Assembly (NCBI RefSeq): GCF_000346465.2
Contig: NC_034011.1
Coordinates: forward strand, 7,077,714-7,141,713
Direction of reading: 5' to 3'
Length of the DNA stretch: 64,000 nt
DNA from: Prunus persica
Lineage: Eukaryota > Streptophyta > Magnoliopsida > Rosales > Rosaceae
The notes under the pieces: model-generated
The model's input: the letters and a program-made list of their open reading frames with translations, nothing else
Database searches by the model: none
Told to the model about the DNA's origin: nothing
Made by a program: the position numbers and the translations under genes
Part shown: piece after piece, positions 34,974-45,352 of the stretch
How positions within the stretch are numbered: position 1 is the stretch's first letter
Layout: each line of letters opens with the position of its first letter

Positions 34974-35288
34974 TCAGAACTTCCTTTCCCACCAGGGTAT
35001 TAAGTGTATTACTTCTCTGCCTCCAGATCGGCTGATCAGATAAGGGTCTTCCCAATTGGGTTTCATCTTCTTCGACCCTTGCTTTTGTGCTGAAATGAAG
35101 GCTTTTCTAAGCACAAGGTCCCCAGGTTGGAATTTTCTGACTTTGGCTCCCTTGTTGTAGTAGGACATCAATTGTTGCTGATAAGTTGCAACTTGAATAA
35201 TGGCCTTTTCACGTTCTTCCTCAGGCAGGTCAAGGTTGAACTTCATCTGGTCGCAATTTTGATCAATGTTGCCCACCTCGATACTCAT
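34974..35288 (-). pseudogene. Gypsy-type polyprotein C-terminal remnant
   Basis: 104-residue frame containing DLPEEEREKAIIQVATYQQQ, then QPGDLVLRK and PNWEDPYLI. These are the motifs that follow the integrase core in plant Ty3/Gypsy polyproteins. No upstream integrase, RT or LTR pair could be placed around it. 35360-35620 may derive from the same element: its phrase CAATAGACCATATTGAGGGG has a relative near 60410. Confidence 0.65.
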
Positions 35289-35710
35289 TGATGGAACAGT
35301 GATATGAGAGAAAATATTCGCGAGAGATTCTTACACCTTTTGAGCTTCCTTCTTTTTCTTCTTCCTCGGTTCCTGTAAACTATATTGGAGTCAATAGACC
35401 ATATTGAGGGGTGCTGACCAAAGGTCCTCCAATGCCTAAGTCAGTTAGATAATCTTTAGGAAGATACGAACATAACGGAAAGGTCGGAGTTTTCTCTCTC
35501 AAGGAAAGTCGGGTGGCCAGAGCCGTGTATGTCTTAATTATATCTCTGATTTTTATCAGAATCTGCGTAAGCAATGTAAACCTCTATTCGACAGGCTCCA
35601 AAGTAATCCTCCTCCTTGGACCTCTATTGTAACATCTCACATCGACCAACAGAGATAGGGTAATGTGCCTTATATGTACATGCCCGCCTTCATCTAGCAC
35701 GAGGCCTTTT

Positions 35711-35816
35711 GGGAGCTCACTGGCTTCGGAGTCATGAGAACTCCGAAGTTTAGCCAGTTGGGGGCTAAAGCAATCCCAGGATGGGTGACCCACTGGGAAG
35801 TTGCTCGTGAGCTCCC
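35711..35816 (+). repeat. 5S rRNA-like domain in Cassandra LTR 1
   Basis: 106 bp from GGGAGCTCAC to GAGCTCCC. Matches the 5S pattern GAACTCCGAAGTT...TTGGGGGCTA...GGATGGGTGACC...CTGGGAAGT...CTCGTG. Internal promoter box C (GGATGGGTGACC) is intact, while box A reads AAGTTTAGC instead of AAGTTAAGC. Confidence 0.85.
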
Positions 35817-36055
35817 AAAAACAAAACCGTGAGGGCAGAGAGGAGGGCCCAAAGCAAACAATATCGTACTACGGCAGAGCCGATCCTGGGATGTGACAAT
35901 TTGGTATCAGAGCCACTATGCCGTGTTGAGCGAGTGTGTCGACGAGGACGTCGGGCCCTTAAGGGGGTGGATTGTAACATCCTACATCGACCAACGGAGA
36001 GGGGGTGATGTGCCTTATATGTACATGCCTGCCTCCATCTAGCACGAAGCCTTTT

Positions 36056-36161
36056 GGGAGCTCACTGGCTTCAGAGTCATGGGAACTCCGAAGTTAAGCC
36101 AGTTGGGGGCTAGAGCAATTCCAAGATGGGTGACCCATTGGGAAGTTGCTCGTGAGCTCCC
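36056..36161 (+). repeat. 5S rRNA-like domain in Cassandra LTR 2
   Basis: 106 bp, box A AAGTTAAGC kept, box C altered to AAGATGGGTGACC. Not a functional 5S gene. Confidence 0.85.
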
Positions 36162-36245
36162 AAAAACAAAATCATGAGGGCAGAGGAGGGCCCAAAGCGG
36201 ACAATATCGTGCTACGGTGGAGCCGATCCCAGGATGTGACAAGTT

Positions 36246-36332
36246 GGTTCCTAGTGGGTCACCCATCCTAGGATTGCTCTAGCCACAACTCGCTTAACTT
36301 CAGAGTTCATATGACTCCGAAGCCAGTAAGCC
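36246..36332 (-). repeat. Inverted 5S-like fragment inside the Cassandra cluster
   Basis: Reads GGGTCACCCATCCTAGGATT on the plus strand, i.e. the 5S region in reverse. It joins directly to the forward LTR tail (CCCCCAAAAACAAAACC). Confidence 0.8.
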
Positions 36333-36575
36333 CCCAAAAACAAAACCGTGAGGGCAGAGAGGGGGGCCCAAAGCGAACAATATTGTGCTATGGCGGAGCC
36401 GATCTCGGGATGTGACAATTTGGTATCAAAGCCACTCTATCGTGTGGTGCGAGGGTGCCGGGGAGGACGTCGGGCCCCTAAGGGGGGTGGATTGTAACAT
36501 CTCACATTGACCAACAGAGAGGGGGTGATGTGCCTTATGTATACATGTTCGCCTCCATCTAGCACGAGGCCTTTT

Positions 36576-36681
36576 GGGAGCTCACTGGCTTCGGAGCCAT
36601 GGGAACTCCGAAGTTAAGCAAGTTGGGGGCTAGAGCAATCCCAGTATTAGTGACCCATTGGGAAGTTACTTGTAAGCTCCC
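36576..36681 (+). repeat. 5S rRNA-like domain in Cassandra LTR 4
   Basis: 106 bp, box A kept (AAGTTAAGC), box C degraded (AGTATTAGTGACC). Confidence 0.85.
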
Positions 36682-36763
36682 AAAAATAAAACCGTGATGG
36701 CAGAGAATGGGGCTCAAAGTGGACAATATTGTGCTACGGTGGAGTCGATCCCAGGATGTGACA

Positions 36764-37515
36764 GCAATACTCACCTTTTCATTGTTGAATCCAAATATAA
36801 CAATATTGCCAATCCAGTCACAATTGCAAAAGCTTATTTTCCCCCAAATTGCCATTTTATTCCTCAAGCTCCTTACAAATCCCTTAAATACTATAGAGAT
36901 ATCCTTCATGAGACCCAATCAATTGAAATTAAGCCTATCAAAGACCGTAATCACATTATTCTCTATCATTCCTTGTATATTCATCACATCCTAAGTGAAG
37001 ACAAATGGAGTAAACATCCCCATGATCTAAAAATTCTCCAATCTGATTTACAATATTGCTATTATGATTACATCGAAGCATGGTATACAATCTTCCTTCA
37101 CCAAGCAATTGATTTTAGTCACTCATGGTTCATTAATTTTGACAGTAAATTTAAAAGTCCTTTTCTCATCTGGTGGGAAAAACATGGCCCAGTCATTGAC
37201 CTTCTTCCTCCTCAAATTCAAGAATTCGTAAATTATTTTTCCAATAAAAACAAACTCAAAGAATCAGAATTATTCTTTCCCAATCTACTTATTTTCATTG
37301 CTAAATACAAAGTTCTTTGGATCCTAAAATGGTCTTAAAATGTCAATTGGGATTCTAGAGTCCCATCCCGTCAATTTTCAGTCAAATGGTGGGATAAGTG
37401 CAAAATAGAAAGAATTGATGATTATGTCAATTCATATTTTCACCAGTCAAAATTCCACAAAAGTCTTCCCAGAAGCCATCTTCCTCTGGAACGTCTCATT
37501 CTTCCCTCCCAATAG
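36764..37515 (+). pseudogene. Decayed retroelement or pararetrovirus-like polyprotein fragment
   Basis: One frame continues from the Cassandra edge to a TAG at about 37513-37515, interrupted only by a TAA at 37336-37338. Features are many aromatic residues, SHSWFINF, a WW pair, FIAKYKVLWILKW and, past the stop, FSVKWWDK. This combination resembles a gag/coat-like part of plant retroelement or caulimovirid-type polyproteins, but I recognise it only loosely. Any ATG-initiated frame would start inside the last Cassandra LTR, so the 5' end was lost or displaced. No reverse transcriptase was found next to it. Confidence 0.4.
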
Positions 37516-38635
37516 AAGGAAGATCAAAGGCCGAGTTACAGGAAATTGCCCGGCAATTAATTACACTCATAGTCAATAGTAAAAGTTGTTTCGTTGTTTC
37601 CCAACAAGGTCAAATCACGCAGTAAAAGCAAAAGCCTTCGCGTGCTTCAACAGTCACCCTCCAAAGTATCCAATGTTGCCAACACTCCTTGATCCGACTC
37701 TTTAAAAATTTATATGGTCTTAAAAATTTCTGCAAGCTAATATTATCTAGGATAAATTTTCCATTTAAAAAAAATCTCTAATGATAAATTTAGGCATATG
37801 TTTAATTTTATTTATTATTGTACTATGGAGTTTGTTTTTTTTTTTTTTGGTTATATATTATGGAGTTGTATTATTATTCACTATTGAGTTTTAATATTGT
37901 TCATTATATGTGATACTAAGTTTTAACTTTAATAGGAATTTTTTTTATGTGGTACTAAGTTGCTCATATATATATATTTTTTTTTGTCAAGCTCATATAT
38001 CTTATCATATGCAATATATTGTGGTAAATTATTATAACTAAAAAATTATGGGGCGTTTAATTTTCTTTCACTAATTACTACATATTTTCTAAAGACACGG
38101 TGTTCGTTAGGTCGCTGCATAATCAACTTAAATCACTCTAACTCACCATGCCATGCATTTTATTCCAATTTTTTGTGATAAAATAATAGACAATTGACTA
38201 AATAAACATCCTTTAAAGTTTCAATAAAAATTTCCTAGTTTTTCTCACAATTTTTGTGATTTTTATTCAATTTTTATCGATATCAATATTTTCTCGATAT
38301 TTCCATCGATATATCCGTATTTTTGGACCACTGATATTTCCGAAACTCTCAATATTTTAGACCTTGATTACTATCACAGTTAACTTGTCCTTGTGGTTCT
38401 AGATCCCTATATGTATAAACATGCCTTTTGTCTTTTTTATATAGCCCATGTTGGCTGTCAGCTTTTTTGATTATTTTTTTTTTCTCTTTCTTCCTTCACT
38501 GGTTGTACAGGTTGGTAGGATTCAATTTCAGTGTTTGTAAGGTGCCATAGATTCAAAGTGATCTAATGGCTGACATTTGGGCGCATCCATGCTCCTGGCG
38601 CATGGTAGAATTTTCGCTAGAGATATTTCAAACAA
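37516..38635. other. Intergenic with a dispersed AT-rich repeat
   Basis: About 37960-38380 matches, in reverse, the sequence at about 61330-61720. Shared landmarks are the CGATATC/CGATATT strings, ATTTTTTGTGATAAA, AATTGACTAAATAAA and TGCATGC-type segments. No gene seen. Confidence 0.5.
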
Positions 38636-39221
38636 GGGGAGTGCTAGCAACCTTCTCTCTAACCTTCTTCTTTGGACCTTCTCTCTTCTTCTCATGACAA
38701 GTGTCATTTTCCTTACACTTAAAACAATGTCATTAATGCATCACACAAACTAATTTTTGTTTTCCAAGTTTACCCTTTTAAAATGTATTAATTTATTTTA
38801 ATAACAAGCTAATTTTTTTACAACTTTCTTATCACCTTGTTAAAAAATTAAATAAGAAAATAAAAACTCAAGTTTTTTAATTTTTTTTTTTTCCAAAGAG
38901 AACGTGTGTTTTGTTAAAAACAAAATAAAGATGATAACAATGTCATGTAACAAATGTTTTTTTAAAAAAAAAAATTCTAAAAAATGACGTTTTTCTTATT
39001 TAGTTTTTAATAATGTGCTAAAGAAGTTGTAACAAAATTTGAATAAATTGAAGGAAATATAAAAGCCAATACATTTTAAAAGGGTAAACTTGAAAAACAA
39101 AAACTAACTTGTGTGATGCATTAATGACATTGTTTTAAGTATAAGGAAAATGACACTTGTCATGAGGAGAAGGGAGAAGGTCCAAAAGAGAAGGTTAGAG
39201 AGAAGGTTGCTAACATTTCTC
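38636..39221. mobile_element. Mutator-type MITE (foldback) upstream of the RLP gene
   Basis: 586 bp with long terminal inverted repeats of at least 150 bp. The left end GGGGAGTGCTAGCAACC pairs with the reverse complement of the right end GGTTGCTAACATTTCTC; both arms carry CTTCTCTCTAACC, ATGACAAGTGTCATTTTCC and AATGCATCACACAA. Flanked by the 9-mer TTCAAACAA at 38627-38635 and 39222-39230, the duplication size of Mutator-like elements. Confidence 0.85.
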
Positions 39222-39539
39222 TTCAAACAAAGATGTGGAAGTGACTTGACTCATACCAAGTCACCACAAGATTCTTTTCACTAACCTAAAAAAATAAAAT
39301 GGAAATAAAAGAAAGTGGAGGAGGGAAATGCCCTCCTCCCTCCTCAGCAGGCAACACATTTGGGTTCACAAATTATGTTCAAAGCGATCATGTTCGATTA
39401 TGTCACTACTTTTAATAATTATAGATAAATATCAATCCTGCAGACGACTTTGACTTCAAGTCTTGGAGTGATTGATTTGGCTTCATCCCCGCTCATCAAT
39501 CATCCCGATTTTCCTTGATTATTTTGCATGAGCTGTGTC

Positions 39540-39548
39540 TATAAAAGG
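39540..39548 (+). promoter_or_regulatory. Candidate TATA box of the receptor-like protein gene
   Basis: TATAAAAGG, 70 bp before the ATG at 39618. Confidence 0.6.
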
Positions 39549-39617
39549 AGGTGGATTTCTCGATCCTTAATTACGTAAGAGCCATAAGCATTTCCATAAT
39601 CAGAAAACATAGCTGTG

Positions 39618-42551
39618 ATGGGAATGGAATCGTGGCTGTCAAAGTTTATTTCTGTACGTTGTTTTCTTTTGCTATTACTCAATGCCACTCACTGTTTTTT
39701 ACTTGTACAGACTCAGGCACTTGGGCAGGTTGATGAGTGCTCAGCCTTGCTGCAGTTCAAGAAAAGCTTCGCAATTAGCAAGTCTGTTTCTGCATATCCT
39801 CTTGCTTATCCGAAGGTTGCATTTTGGACGCTAGAAGGAGATCAGAATCGGAGTAATTGTTGTTCATGGGATGGCGTAGAGTGTGATGAGGACTCTGGCC
39901 ATGTTGTTGGCCTTAACCTCAGCAGCAGCTGTCTCTACGGTTCTATCAATTCCAGCAACAGTCTCTTCCGCCTTGTTCACCTGCAGAGGCTGGACCTCTC
40001 AGATAATCACTTCAATTTCTCTGAAATACCATCAAGGTTCGGTCAAGATCTTTCGAGTCTAACATATCTCAACCTTTCAAATTCCTTGTTTTATGGCCAA
40101 ATTCCATCAGAAATTTCAATGCTGTCGAAGCTGTCTACCCTTGATCTGTCTTACAATTCTCTGAAACTTCCTGCTTATAGTAACTTTCTAAAACTGACCA
40201 AGGGAAACATGAGAAGCCTGGTTCAAAACTCGACCAACCTAAAACAACTTCATCTTAATTGGGTAGTGATACAATCCACTGTGCCTGATATCTTGGTCAA
40301 TGCATCTTCTCTCACATCTCTCCAACTTGGCAATTGTGAGTTGAATGGGGAATTCCCAGCAGGCATTTTCTACCTACCAAACTTAGAGGTTCTTGTTCTG
40401 AACGGTAACTCAAACCTAACAGGTTATTTTCCCACCTTTAACAGGAGTAATTTCTTCAAGGAATTGGTTGTTGCCTACACGAATTTCTCTGGCCAACTTC
40501 CTAGCTCCCTCGGAAACCTTCACTCTTTACAGTTATTGGACATCTCCTACTGTCATTTTTCCCCCCTTGTTCCATCTTCACTGGGAAATCTTACCCAACT
40601 CAGTTACCTAGACATGTCCTTTTTTTTTTTGGGGCCGGAAATCCTAGACTCGTCTTCATTTAATGGCGTTTCAAATAATTTTTCCACAGGCCAAATTACT
40701 TGGTCATGGGTTGGAAAGCTAACCAGGCTCCACCTTGGGAATACCGGCATTAAGGGAGAATTCCCATCTTTTGTGGCTAACCTGACCCGGTTAAGTACTC
40801 TAATACTCATGGGTAACAATCTCCAAGGAGAAATTCCTGGGTCACTCTTTCAGCTTAAAAATCTTGAATATCTTGACCTTTCCTCTAATAACTTGAGTGT
40901 TGAGTTTGATCAGTTTTCCAAGCTCAAAAAGTTGAAGGTCCTTCGATTATCAGACAACAAGTTATCTCTGCAGAGCAAACCCAATTTGGGTGCTACTTTT
41001 CCACAGCTTCAAGTTCTGGAGTTGGTTTCGTGCAACTTAACAGAGTTTCCAGAATTTTTAAAAAATCAATACGAATTGTCGTACCTCGGCCTTTGTTACA
41101 ACAGCATCCATGGGCGAATACCAAAATGGTTGTGGAACGCAACTAGAGAAACATTGATCACACTCCACCTCGCTCATAACTTCTTAACAGGATTTGACCA
41201 AGATCCGATCATTCTCCCATGGCAGAATCTAAATTCTTTGGATCTCCAGTCCAATATGTTACAAGGAACACTGCCAGTTCCACCACAATCAATCAGAAAC
41301 TATGTTGTCAGAGACAATAATTATAGTGGAGATATTTCACCCTCATTCTGCAACTTGAATTATTTACAAGCTCTTGATTTGTCCAACAACAGCTTGAGTG
41401 GCATGCTTCCCCGGTGTTTGGGGAACTCCAGCTCTCTGGAAATATTGGACCTGCGCCACAATTCTTTTCACGGCAGTATTCCTCAAATATGTCTGGCCGA
41501 AAATAGTTTGAAAATGGTTGATTTAAGTAACAATCAGTTACAGGGGAAGGTACCAGTATCAATGGCCAATTGCACTAATTTAGAGTTTCTTAGCCTTGGA
41601 AACAATCAGCTGAGTGACATCTTCCCATCTTGGTTAGGGGCACTTCCAGCTCTACAGTATCTCAGTTTGAGGTCCAATGGTTTTCATGGCATGATTGGGA
41701 AGCCTGCAACAAACCATGAGTTCCCAAAGTTGTGCATCATTGATTTATCTAACAATGCTTTTTCAGGTAAGTTGCCCTCCAACTACTTAGACAACTGGAA
41801 TTCCATGAAATTTGTTGACGATGAGAATCACCAAATTTATTTTCGAGTCTCTCCGACGTCAAAGAGGTCAAATACATATGCAGACTCTTATGATGTTCCA
41901 TACTCGATCACGACTACTGCAAAAGGTGTTGAGTTGAAATATGATGCGACCCCTTATCAGCTTAGGTTGATAGATTTCTCAAGTAATAGATTTGAAGGAG
42001 AGATTCCAGCAGGTATCATTGGGAATCTAAGAGCCCTTCACTCGCTTAACCTTTCCAACAACGCTCTCACTGGTCAGATCCCCTCATCTTTAGGGAACTT
42101 GACTGCTCTTGAATCGTTGGATCTCTCCCAGAATCAGCTCTCAGGAAGCATCCCCGGTAATTTTGCACAACTCAATTTCCTTGCATATTTCAATGTCTCC
42201 CATAACCATCTTTGGGGGCCTATACCACTTGGCCAACAATTTGGTACATTCCTAGAACATTCATACCAAGGAAACTCAGGTCTGTGTGGAAAGCCATTGT
42301 CAAAGAAATGTGATAGCTCAATATCGCCACCACCATCAATCTTTGAAGAAGATGAAGATTCCGGGTTTCAAATTGCACTAGATTGGTATGTGGTTCTGCC
42401 AGGAGTTGTTAGTGGTCTAATAGTTGGAGTGGTTGCTGGGAACTTTTGGACAAGCAAGAATCATGAATGGTTTTTAGAGAAATTTAGCAGGAAGAGGCAA
42501 CCAAGAGGCACACGGGGGAGGAGAGGACAGAGAAACTATGTACTTATTTAA
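39618..42551 (+). CDS. Cf/Hcr-type LRR receptor-like protein (RLP)
   Basis: Intronless, 977 aa from the ATG at 39618 (the frame extends one GTG codon further). Order: hydrophobic signal peptide (about 1-35, CFLLLLLNATHCFLLV), LRR N-cap (DECSALLQF, NCCSWDGVECD), a long array of extracellular LRRs with N-glycosylation sites, a non-LRR island before [20 protein letters not shown], four terminal LRRs, an acidic stretch (EEDEDSG), one transmembrane helix (about 923-944, VVLPGVVSGLIVGVVAG) and a short basic tail without kinase. Such proteins act at the plasma membrane with SOBIR1-type co-receptors in pathogen or peptide sensing; the ligand is unknown. A 12-T run at about 40619-40630 encodes an odd FFFLGPEI segment in one LRR, though the frame stays open. 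Confidence 0.92.
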   Translation: MGMESWLSKFISVRCFLLLLLNATHCFLLVQTQALGQVDECSALLQFKKSFAISKSVSAYPLAYPKVAFWTLEGDQNRSNCCSWDGVECDEDSGHVVGLNLSSSCLYGSINSSNSLFRLVHLQRLDLSDNHFNFSEIPSRFGQDLSSLTYLNLSNSLFYGQIPSEISMLSKLSTLDLSYNSLKLPAYSNFLKLTKGNMRSLVQNSTNLKQLHLNWVVIQSTVPDILVNASSLTSLQLGNCELNGEFPAGIFYLPNLEVLVLNGNSNLTGYFPTFNRSNFFKELVVAYTNFSGQLPSSLGNLHSLQLLDISYCHFSPLVPSSLGNLTQLSYLDMSFFFLGPEILDSSSFNGVSNNFSTGQITWSWVGKLTRLHLGNTGIKGEFPSFVANLTRLSTLILMGNNLQGEIPGSLFQLKNLEYLDLSSNNLSVEFDQFSKLKKLKVLRLSDNKLSLQSKPNLGATFPQLQVLELVSCNLTEFPEFLKNQYELSYLGLCYNSIHGRIPKWLWNATRETLITLHLAHNFLTGFDQDPIILPWQNLNSLDLQSNMLQGTLPVPPQSIRNYVVRDNNYSGDISPSFCNLNYLQALDLSNNSLSGMLPRCLGNSSSLEILDLRHNSFHGSIPQICLAENSLKMVDLSNNQLQGKVPVSMANCTNLEFLSLGNNQLSDIFPSWLGALPALQYLSLRSNGFHGMIGKPATNHEFPKLCIIDLSNNAFSGKLPSNYLDNWNSMKFVDDENHQIYFRVSPTSKRSNTYADSYDVPYSITTTAKGVELKYDATPYQLRLIDFSSNRFEGEIPAGIIGNLRALHSLNLSNNALTGQIPSSLGNLTALESLDLSQNQLSGSIPGNFAQLNFLAYFNVSHNHLWGPIPLGQQFGTFLEHSYQGNSGLCGKPLSKKCDSSISPPPSIFEEDEDSGFQIALDWYVVLPGVVSGLIVGVVAGNFWTSKNHEWFLEKFSRKRQPRGTRGRRGQRNYVLI

Positions 42552-42906
42552 AATCCATGTTTATATTGCAGCTGCTGCTGTTGTTGTTTAGAATTCTTGT
42601 ATGGGGTCTGGTGCATTCTGTTTTATTACAATAAGGGTAGTGGTGTAATTTGCTTGTATTAATTTCTGGTGCTGTAAGTTGCTTGTATTAATTTGTACAA
42701 CAATGTTTGTAATATATTTCTGTAAGAGTACAAAAAAGTAGTGTACATTTTTTACTAGCTACGAACTACATTTTCTGTCTCCTGTTTGCTTTAGTTTCTT
42801 TGATTTCCTGTATTGTTGTTCTTAATTAAGTACCCAATATTTGGATGCTTAATGCTTACTTTGCAGCCAATATATGTTGCTACTATCAACTTCTAGTAGG
42901 TAACTT
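42552..42906. other. 3' flank of the RLP gene
   Basis: Probable 3' UTR, with repeated GTGCTGTAAGTTGCTTGTATT-like phrases (about 42630-42700). No gene. Confidence 0.45.
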
Positions 42907-43154
42907 GACAAGACCCGCTCCGAATTTCTCGGAATCCGAGACGAATTATGTGGAAATTCCGACATCACACCGATGCCGGGCCCACTTATTAAAACTATAG
43001 CCTCTTTTCTATAAATATAGAAAAGGACGCGAGACTTTTTGCCAAAATTTCGATAAAATCTCCTCTAAAAAACGAATATTTACCAAATTCTCTTACCGGT
43101 AGAAAGATCAATAAAATACTTCTCACAAATTTTCAGCATGCAATAAAATACTTT
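42907..43154. repeat. Possible LTR fragment at the edge of the RLP duplicate
   Basis: TGACAAGACCCGCTCCGAATTT and CCGATGCCGGGCCCAC resemble the start of a Gypsy-class LTR. The phrase AATAAAATACTT occurs twice, at about 43110 and 43143, just before RLP homology begins. No matching second LTR. Confidence 0.35.
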
Positions 43155-43754
43155 TGCAAAAGGTGTTGAGTTGGAATATATTTGGACCCCTTACCGGCTT
43201 AGGTTGATAGATTTCTCAAGTAATAGATTTGAAGGAGAGATTCCAGCAGGTATTATTGGGAATCTAAGAGCCCTTCATTCGCTTATCATTTCCAACAACG
43301 CTCTCACTGGTCACATCCCCCATCTTTAGGGAACTTGACTGCTCTTGAATCGTTGGATCTCTCCCAAAACCAGCTCTCAGGAAGGATCCCGGGTGATTTG
43401 GCACAACTCAATTTCCTTGCATATTTCAATGTCTCCCATAACCGTCTTTGGGGGCCTATACCACTCGGCCAACAATTTGGTACATTCCTAGAAGATTCCT
43501 ATGTTGGAAACTCAAGTTTGTGTGGAAAGCCTTTGTCAAAGAAATGTGAGAGCTCAAGACCGCCACCGCCATCAATCTTTGAACAAGATGAAGACTCTGG
43601 GTTTCAAATTGAACTAGACTGGTACGTTGTTCTGCCAGGAATTATTAGTGGTTTAATAATTGGAGTGATTTCTGGGGACATTTGGACAAACAAGAAGCAT
43701 GAATGGTTTGTGGAGGCAGCCAAGAGGATCAACAGGAGGAGGGGACGTATTTGA
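43155..43754 (+). pseudogene. 3'-terminal duplicate of the RLP gene, frameshifted
   Basis: Homology to the neighbouring gene starts at about its position 41936 and runs to the stop. It covers the last LRRs, the acidic stretch, the transmembrane helix ([17 protein letters not shown]) and a different short tail ([10 protein letters not shown]). One T missing near 43320, compared with the intact gene (ATCCCCTCATC versus ATCCCCCATC), breaks the frame after TGHIP. The signal peptide and nearly all LRRs are absent, so this is a non-functional fragment. Confidence 0.85.
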
Positions 43755-45352
43755 GCCTTGTATTTGTTTTTGATATATGGTTTTTATAATGTATTTCTAG
43801 ACGAATTTACAAATTTCTTCTTTCCTAGCTGTTTGCTATAATCATTTTGATTAGTTACTGTCCAAGCAACCCCATAATATATATCAAGAAACAGTTTGGT
43901 ATTTGGATCAAACAATTACTGTGACAATCGAGTGTTAGTTGGATTAGCCCAAGTTTTTGGTGTGCTCTTAAGTGGTCTTAAGTTTAAACCCCCATAGTAA
44001 TATTAGCAATTTAATCAAACGTAACATTAGCAATATCATTGGGTTTTCCATATCTTCAGAGAAGTCATGTGAGTCATGTTTTATATATAGACGACAAAAA
44101 TAATCTCATGTTTAGGATTTTGAATACTAAAATTTGTTTGGCATTATTCATTTACTCTTGTACTAAAAAAAAGTTAATTGCACTAGTAGAAAATGGCTCT
44201 ATAGACATAAAAAGAAATAGTTTCTAAGATAGAGAATAAGGCAGGACGAACTTATTTTATTTATTTATCAATAAATTATTAGAAAAATTTCAACAATATA
44301 ATCAAAGACATCAACACGCACTAAAAAAAAAATCAGCAATAGTCACCTTTTTTTTCGTGACTTTTGAAAGCATTGGTCACCTTTATTGGTGACTAAAAGC
44401 TTTAGTAACGATGCCACTACAAATTTTGAGTTGGTGAGATTTGTGACCGTTACTATTGGTCTTTGTCACTATTAATAAAGAAAGTGACAAACAATATGCT
44501 GACTTTTCAGCTACCTTTACATTTATATTTTATTATTATTTTCATCTTTAATTAGTTTAATAATTTTCTGAATTATATATGTTTTAAATAATTACAATTT
44601 CCTTTTGATATTCTTTAATGGCATAATAACAGTAATTTCTTTTTTTTTTTAATGATAAGATAATAATAATAATTCCTTGGTAATGCACTTCATATGTAAA
44701 AGAGGCCTCTAATATTATTATTTAATTAAATATAAATATTCAATTGATACATAATGGCAATTAAGTAGTACAATATTTTCCTAATGATAAAAAAGAATTG
44801 TACAATCCTATACAAACAATAATACATACACACCTAAGAAGACCTATAGCTAGTACTTACTAATCCAAGCAATTGAAGTGTCCTCCATCCTTGTAATTGA
44901 AGTGTCCATCATCCCTGTAAGTAAATCGAAATGACAAAGAAAGAAAAAAAACAGTATATCAGTGTCTTTTAAAGAGGTCCTCTATTGATATTATGTCACT
45001 GATTATAAATCTCCGTACCTAATTTTTGCAATGAGTCCCACATTTTCGTAAAATCCAATACACATTAAAGTATTCTATTAATGAAATACATCCGTGCCTA
45101 ATGCATTCCCTAGGCACTGAAGATCAGTGCCTACTGACTTCTATAGTAGAAAAAAAAAAAAAAAAATTTGATGCCTTTTGTCTCGTGCATGCATAGACGC
45201 CTTTTTTCACTCCTGAGAAAGTGACTTTTACAAATAAAGATTGAAACACAAATTTCATACATTAGCGATTACTTGCGCTACATTTCTGGGACACTTACAA
45301 TTACGAGAAACTACGAGAAATTTATAATTCCAACTTTGATTACAGAGAAAAT
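43755..45352. other. Intergenic with CACTA-type end fragments
   Basis: CACTAGTAGAAAATGGCTC at 44181 and CACTAAAAAAAAAATCAGCA at about 44319 look like terminal inverted repeats of CACTA (En/Spm) elements. The second is followed by repeated AGTCACC/GGTGACT motifs up to about 44500, as in subterminal regions. Opposite ends were not found. No gene. Confidence 0.4.

Larger units (their letters stand above)
35628..36763 (+). mobile_element. Rearranged tandem cluster of Cassandra (TRIM) elements
   Basis: Cassandra elements are non-coding terminal-repeat retrotransposons in miniature whose LTRs carry a 5S rRNA-like sequence. Here the order is LTR (35628-35898), internal 74 bp (35899-35972), LTR (35973-36241), an inverted LTR piece (36242-36332), a partial LTR (36333-36417), internal 75 bp (36418-36492), LTR (36493-36763). 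LTRs start TGTAACAT and end GGATGTGACA. Each internal part begins with the Met-tRNA primer site TTTGGTATCA. No flanking target-site repeat was found, as expected after recombination between copies. Confidence 0.9.

Noticed and set aside
35711..36681. 5S rRNA genes
   Set aside because: The 5S-like sequences are diverged, sit inside Cassandra LTRs next to Met-tRNA primer sites and are not in a normal 5S spacer array.
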